A DNA stretch of 64,000 bases. It comes from Jacaranda mimosifolia (lineage: Eukaryota; Streptophyta; Magnoliopsida; Lamiales; Bignoniaceae). Below are positions 58,168-64,000 of the stretch, piece by piece. The first letter of the stretch is position 1. Every line of letters starts with the position of its first letter. The notes beneath the pieces were generated by a model that saw only the letters and a program-made list of their open reading frames with translations, did not search any database and was not told the DNA's origin. A program made the position numbers and the translations under genes. Location: positions 24,657,001-24,721,000 of the forward strand of contig CM032128.1 in the NCBI GenBank assembly GCA_018894105.1, given 5' to 3'.

Positions 58168-61049
58168 TGTAATACCCCTAAAATTTGGTATTTTGGAAAA
58201 TAAGAATTGAGAAACCAAGATATTTGTTGCTTGAATTTTAGGGCTCAGAAAATAAATAAAAAGGACTTAATTGCAAGGAAATTAGAAATATTTTGGGGTC
58301 AATCCGTAATTTAAGAAAACCTAATTGAACTTTATTGGAAAGTTTGGGGTTTGCATGGAATCAATTTTTGGTCAAATAGGCCAAAGTGAGGCACTCACTT
58401 AGTTAGGGGTTGAATTGAAGTTTGTGGAAATCTTGGTGGACCTATTTGTAAGCTGGACAAAAGTTTTAGGGGCCAAATAAAAATTTCCAAAAGTTTCCCT
58501 ATAAGTATGGCAATCTGCATTTCCACCCCCATTTCTACCTTCTTCTTCACCGAAACACCATATCTCTCACACTCTGGCGATCACTCTGGTGACACCCCAA
58601 AATGGAAAACTAGTCCAACCATCTTCTTCATCTTATCACGGCAAACATGCTGGTATCACATGCAACGAAAATCTGCGGTGCATGGCAAGAAAAATCAAGG
58701 ACTGAGGTGGCACATGGCGGAGGGTAATGGGTTTCTACTTTTTGGCAACTTCTAGAGGCGAACCAAGGGTAGGTCTTGATGGGTTGAGCTTGGTGAACAA
58801 GCTGGTAGCTTTAGTTTTGCGAGCCAGCGACTGGCGAAGCGAAATTGAGTTTGGTGGCGCACGGTGGTATTATGATGGTCAGCTAGATTTTTCAGCCAAT
58901 TAGCTCTCAATTCAGCGGCAAAAATGAAAATTAACTTGGGGATTGTGTTTATTGAGTTGAGGTGAGTCTACTGGTGGTAGTGGTAACTATTTTCGGTGGC
59001 GGCAGACCTAAAACTATATCTTTAGCTCATTGCAGCGATCACGGTGGTTCCCTTTGTTTGTGATTTTGATGTTTGGTTAAGTAAAACTTGGGCATTGATC
59101 GGAGTTGGAGTTAATATATATTGTACCATTAGTCTTTACCGAATCTTATATTATGTTAAGAAATGAAGACATTAGTAAATGAATTGTAAATATTTTCCCC
59201 ATGCATAGATTATAATATAGCTTAGTGGGTCCATCTGTATTATTATATGATAAGTTTGTGTTAATTGAGTTAATTAAGTGATTGAATTCTGATTTTATGG
59301 ATTTGGAACCTAAGTGATAATAATTGGTTATTTAAGATGATATGAAACCAAGATTCGGAACATGCATATACCATTATAAGATTAGAGAATTCGAATTTGT
59401 ATTATTGTATGATAATCTTGGGATTAATTGAGTTAATTGGAAGAGAAAACCCTAATTTCATAAATTTGAGACCTAAGTAGCGATAACTGAGTGAACCATG
59501 ATGATTGGACTATTATTGTTGATTTGGGATGATGATACGAGGTTAATTATATAAATAAGGAACTGAGTATGCCTTTTGTTAGTACCGATATAAACCCCGT
59601 AAATCTTCTCGTATTAATGGCATAATTAGCCGTACCGTAATGATAATACTGATTGAACCCTAACTGCCATATTAAGTGAATAACTATCGATTTTAGATTG
59701 TTAATAGCAAGGTTGTAATTATTGGAGATTATTAAGGATTATTAGAGTTGAATAGAGATTTTGAATGTGAATCTACTCTTTTGGTTAGGTGATGAACAAG
59801 TGGGTCCCGCGGACCAGTAGATTACTGATTGTGGATTGCATCTTCTGAGACTACGGAGATGAGGGTCTAACCTCTTGGGTATTTTCTTAGATGCCCTGTG
59901 AGGGTCTGCCAATTTGACACTTTTCATATCTATCTATCTATTATTGTGATAAACCCTTGTGAGGGTTCGTGTTTCTGTATTGTACTAAATTATGTTTATT
60001 GAAATCTTTGAATTGCTCAGAATCTGCTTGTTATATGTAAATTGACTTTTACACCACTGTGAGTGTTATTTCTTAATCTTGCTTTGATATGACTTTGTTC
60101 TTATCTGTTCTGACTCCCAAAACTCTTGTTTGTTATCTGTATCGCTCCGTTATCTATTACTACCCTATTGTCTGTTACCGTTATGTTAAGTGGATCCTAG
60201 TTGTTAAGCTCGGGATGAGCCGTTAAGTGGATCCCAAGTGTTATGCTTGGGACGTGCCGATATGTTTGACTGACTGACTGATTGACCGACTAACTGATTA
60301 ACCGGCTAATTGATTATCTGATTGATTAACTGACTAACCAACTGATTGACTGACTGACTGGTACAAGGCGAATCTGATATGCCTATCATGTTCTGATTTA
60401 TTAGATGGCATATGTTATCGGGATCATTTTGTTTGACTATAGTCGATTGTTTGTAAACTATTCAAGGAGCAATAAAGAATGAGAGATTTCTATTTGCTAA
60501 AATCGTTATTTGTATCTGATATGTTCTTGTTCTGATGGTATGTTAATCTGTTGAGTTGATTCTTTCTCGACAGATCCCTTTTGTTTATGATTACGATTAT
60601 CCCTCACTAAGTCCTTTGGACTTACCGTTATATTTTATCTTTGATTCTCTCAAACAGGGTTAAGTGATGAACTCGAACTCCATGTTTGGATCGACGAACA
60701 TATTTTGTGATAGAAATGATGTTGTAAATGCTTATGAGTACTCTTGGACATTTTTTATACCCTAGAGATATTGTGATATGTTAGGTTGAATTAAATATAT
60801 ACAAAATGTATATGGTATGCTGAATGTTATGGAGCCACTGATGATATGTATTTAGTACCTATGTTATATGTTACGAGATCTTCTATGGCTTGTATTTAGT
60901 GTTTTATGGAGATTTGCTTAAGTTGAAATCTGCTGCTACTTTTGGTAAGTTTGATAGGTTAGTATGGCCTATTGATTGTTTATAGGTTAAGAATTAAGAC
61001 TGAACTGAGTGGCATCTCAGCTAGGGGCTATCCCGAGTGGAGTGTTACA
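58168..61049 (+). repeat. 5' LTR of the pol-less Gypsy element
   Basis: 2,882 bp, TGTAATACCCCTAAAATTTG...GTGTTACA. Its first ~900 bp matches 63072-64000 closely. Short frames such as 58507-58755 are conserved between the two LTRs only because the LTRs are copies, not because they are genes. Confidence 0.88.
60268..60360. repeat. GACT/GATT tetranucleotide-type repeat inside the LTR
   Basis: About twenty-three degenerate tetramers (GACT, GATT, AACT, AACC) in tandem over ~93 bp, seen directly. Confidence 0.9.
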
Positions 61050-61053
61050 GAAG

Positions 61054-61065
61054 TAGTATCAGAGC
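61054..61065 (+). other. Primer-binding site of the pol-less Gypsy element
   Basis: TAGTATCAGAGC, one base different from the TGGTATCAGAGC complement of initiator tRNA-Met, four bases after the LTR end. Confidence 0.85.
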
Positions 61066-61569
61066 CTAGGTTTTGATGACCTAGGTTAACATAGGAATGA
61101 TTGTTGTGATTGAATTTGATTGGCCTGCAAGACACTTAACTTAAATTAGGAATCATCTAGGATGTAAACACTTGGGATATGGGAACTTGAACTATACTTG
61201 GATTTGATCTTAGAATGTGATTGTGAAAATGAGAATTTTCAGGTAATATGGAGACTGAACTTGAATTTAGGAACGTTTTAGATATGTATACTTAGGTTAA
61301 GGAATACCTAAGTTATGTCAGGATGTGATTTTGGAATGTGAATTTTAGGTATTTTGTGTATTGGGGAGTTCTTCTATGATTCAAGGATTTAAGATGAATT
61401 TGATTAGTTGATATCAGTAAGATGAGTTTGAATACTGCAAGAATTTTCATGGGGTCTTATCGTTTATTGTAGAATGATTAAGATTTGTGTATTTTTTAGT
61501 TCGATCTAGTTTTGTATTAATCCTTTTCCTTCTTTATCTTTAGAAGCTTGGAAGAATCGATAAGAGTTG

Positions 61570-62706
61570 ATGGCATTACCAAAACTTACCACAATGTACT
61601 TTCCTAGTCAAGAAAATCTGGAAGAGGATACTTCGAAACGGAGACACCTAATTATAAATGTTGAGGAAAGTACATGAGAACCACGGATACCTTCAACAGC
61701 AAGGGAAAAAGTTATAAAGCAGATGAGTGCAATGCAGCAACAACTTCTAAAATCACATCAGCAACAAGGTCGAGTAGATAGCCTTGAGAATAACGAAGAG
61801 CCTTCAAAATTTGGGATTTTAGCACATCTCCTTAGGTTCCACCCCCCAACGTTTGTAGGTGAATCGGACCACCAAAAAGTCGAAGCTTGGATCATGGAGA
61901 TTGAAGATAACTTCTAAATGATAGATTACTCGAATGACCTCACACTTATATCTATTGTTCATCTGATAGAAGCAGATGTAGGTCAATGGTGGACTTCGGT
62001 AAGTCAATGATCGGAATATAGAAAGGTCCCTTGTATCTAAGATAATTTTGTCTGCGAATTTATGGATAGATTCATACCACGAGAGGTAAAAGATGCCCGA
62101 AAACAAGAATTTGAGAATCTTACCCAAGAAGATATGACCATGTGGCAGTATGAAGCAAGATTCAGTAGGTTGTTGCAGTATGCACAGCAGATATAGATGA
62201 AAGAAGAGTATAAGACTGAGAAATTTGTTAATGGATTGAGATTGGAGATACAACAAATCCTCATGCCTTGCGAGCAGTCTAACTTTGAAGAAGTCTTAGC
62301 GAAAGCCTTGTACATAGAACAAAAACCTCTTGAAGTATCTACCGATAAGAAGAAGGGCAAACGAGAAAAAGTTTCTGAACTAGAAATCACTGCAAGTAAG
62401 GAGGGTGAGTCAGATAAGAAATAATTGAAGGTCCAATCTGGGACGTCAAGAATGAAATATGGATTTTGTAGAGGTTTCAATCATGAGGAATCTAATTGCT
62501 GGAAGAAACTAGGAAGGTGTATAGGGTGCGGCAGCAAACATATCTCTTTCGAGACTACCCTAGAAACAAACGATCAACCTCATGTGCACAAAAGGGAAAA
62601 AGAAAACAGATGGCCGAAGGTTCTGTCTAAGTTCTTGATTGTCAAAAGAGAATTTGACATTGCATATTTTGGCTTCATATCCCAGACGGAGTCTAAGGAG
62701 CAGTAG
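61570..62706 (+). pseudogene. Gypsy gag remnant with zinc-knuckle region
   Basis: One frame with several stops, starting at ATG 61570 (MALPKL) or later at 61723. Recognisable parts: LLRFHPPTFVGESDHQKVEAW, the start of the retrotransposon gag domain; FMDRFIPREVKDARKQEFEN near 62058-62117; EKFVNGLRLEIQQILMP near 62220; a lysine-rich linker; and a cysteine region FCRGFNHEESNCWKKLGRC ending IGCGSKH, resembling double zinc knuckles but with ligand spacing disturbed. Stops occur near 61674, 61917, 62010, 62037, 62195 and 62422. Nothing resembling protease or pol follows. Confidence 0.82.
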
Positions 62707-63058
62707 GCATATGGGTTATGTCTATACCTAGTATGTTTAAGTTTTGTGAATCTGTATCAAGTTGATTGGGAATGTATGATAAGTTATGAATTCTAGCATG
62801 TTAATTTTGAATTTGACTACTCCTTTATGCGAATATCATGTAAGTGTGAAATTGTGATGTTGTTAGTTGTTTATTGATGTAATGGTTTTACTATCTTCTA
62901 TATAAAGGCACGCACCCTATTAGAACTAAGATGTAGGATGTATATTAAGTATTGAAATGACATGTGATTAAGGCATCAAGGAACAAGAATGTTATGTGCA
63001 CCTATATTAATCGAAGTTCGTCTAATCAAAGATGAGAATCTACGGACCAAATTCTTTT
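62707..63058 (+). other. Untranslated remainder of the Gypsy interior
   Basis: 350 bp between the gag remnant and the polypurine tract. The last ~60 bp (TCGTCTAATCAAAGATGAGA onward) resembles the region just before the 3' LTR of full-length Gypsy elements, so the pol deletion probably joined gag directly to this end. Confidence 0.5.
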
Positions 63059-63071
63059 AAAGGGGGAAGAT
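63059..63071 (+). other. Polypurine tract of the pol-less Gypsy element
   Basis: AAAGGGGGAAGAT immediately before the TGTAACATCCC start of the 3' LTR. Confidence 0.87.
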
Positions 63072-64000
63072 TGTAACATCCCTAAAATTCAGTATTTTGA
63101 AAAATAAGAATTGAGAAATCAAGATATTGGTTGGTTGGACTTTAGGACTCGAAAAATAAATGAAAAGGACTTAATTGCAAGGATATTAGAAATATTTTGG
63201 GGTCAATCTGTAATTTGAGAAAACCTAATTGAACTTTATTGGAAAGTTTGGGGTTTGAATGGAATCAAGTTTTGGTCAAATAGGCCAAAGTGAGGCACTC
63301 ACATAGTTAGGGACTGAATTGAAGTTTGTGGAAATCTTTGTGGACCTAATTGTAAGTCGGACAAAAGTTTTAGGGGCCAAATTAGAATTTCTAAATATTT
63401 CCCTATAAGTATGGCATTTTGCATTTCCACATCTATTTCTACCTTCTTCTTCACCGAAACACCATATCTCTCTCTTCGCGATCACTCCGGTGACACCCCA
63501 AAATGTAAAACTAGTCCAACCATATTCTTCATCTCATCATGGGGAACACGCCGGTATCACATGCAACCAAAATTAGCAGTGCACGGCCAGAAAAATTGAG
63601 GATTGAGATGGCGATTGGCGAAGGGTGACAAGTTTTCACTTTCTGGCAACTTCTGGAGGCGGACTAAGGGTGGGTCTTAATGGGTTGAGCTTGGTGAACA
63701 AGCTTGTAGCTTTAGTTTGCGAACCGACAACCGACAAAGCATAATCGAGCATGGTGGCGTACGGCGGTGTTGAGATGGTCAGCTGGATTTTTCAGCCAAT
63801 TGGCCCTCAATTCAGTGGCAAAAGTGAAAATTGACTTGGGTATTGTGTTTATTGAGCTGAGGTGAGTTTACTGGTAGTGGTGGTGACTGTCTCCAGCAGC
63901 GGTGGAGCTAAAATAGTATCTTCAGCTCGTCGCAGCGATCATGGTGGTGCCCTTGGTTTGTGATTTTGAGGTTCAGTTAAGCAAAACTTGGGTAATGATC
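63072..64000 (+). repeat. 3' LTR of the pol-less Gypsy element (cut by window end)
   Basis: 929 bp that align without large gaps to 58168 onward, with scattered substitutions. The rest of the LTR lies past the end of the window. Confidence 0.9.

Larger units (their letters stand above)
58168..64000 (+). mobile_element. Gypsy retrotransposon lacking pol, runs off the window
   Basis: Plus-strand element with a 2,882-bp 5' LTR, a tRNA-Met-type primer site, a broken gag, a purine tract and the first 929 bp of the 3' LTR. The internal region is only about 2.0 kb and has no RT, RNase H or integrase. Long LTRs starting TGTAAYA and this gag type suggest the Tekay/Del chromovirus lineage, but without pol or a chromodomain this stays tentative. 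The left flanking pentamer is TTTGA; the right flank lies outside the window. Confidence 0.85.

Noticed and set aside
58507..58755. 82-residue frame repeated at 63411-63599
   Set aside because: Its conservation reflects the two LTRs being copies. The second copy is shortened by a small indel, showing no protein constraint.
60268..60360. Possible CRISPR-like or structured repeat array
   Set aside because: It is a simple tetranucleotide-type repeat within an LTR with no spacers.

Overview
This is an AT-rich stretch of a flowering-plant nuclear genome, probably a eudicot. I infer this from a plant-type C2H2 zinc-finger gene with an EAR motif, a nine-exon plant GNAT gene with GT-AG introns, plant lineages of Ty1/Copia and Ty3/Gypsy retrotransposons, and many MITE-sized DNA transposons. 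I see no bacterial, organellar or CRISPR-like features and no tRNA or rRNA gene. Only two host genes can be supported. Most of the rest is transposable elements at different stages of decay.

Layout. Bases 1-1224 lie upstream of an intronless zinc-finger gene (1225-1710, +). Bases 1711-6487 are AT-rich intergenic DNA with a CACTA-type MITE (3836-4289, 3-bp target duplication), a non-autonomous hAT (5086-5843) and an LTR-like relic. Bases 6488-17324 hold two related Copia elements, both reading on the minus strand. Each has two LTRs, primer-binding site, polypurine tract and a perfect 5-bp target duplication. Bases 17325-29540 have no recognisable gene. They carry a possible MULE (18956-19701), a long inverted-repeat element (19745-20364), a clear MULE with ~215-bp terminal repeats and a perfect 10-bp target duplication (21452-23231), and Tourist-type MITEs. 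The GNAT acetyltransferase gene occupies 29901-35576 (-), with a Tourist-type MITE in intron 5.

Bases 37415-58005 form a nest. A Tat-lineage Ty3/Gypsy element on the minus strand, with an extra antisense ORF at its 3' end, is split in its gag region by a 10.2-kb Copia element (46946-57178; target duplication GAATG). From 58168 past the window edge lies a second Gypsy element with ~2.9-kb LTRs, probably Tekay/Del type. Its internal region is only ~2 kb and holds a broken gag and no pol.

The two host genes are unrelated. The retroelements show a repeated decay signature: in the Copia pair nearly all premature stops are C-to-T changes, mostly CAG to TAG, as expected from deamination of CHG-methylated cytosine. 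I did not find a novel biological system. The most informative items are the nested elements, the antisense ORF, the LTR mosaicism and the decay pattern.
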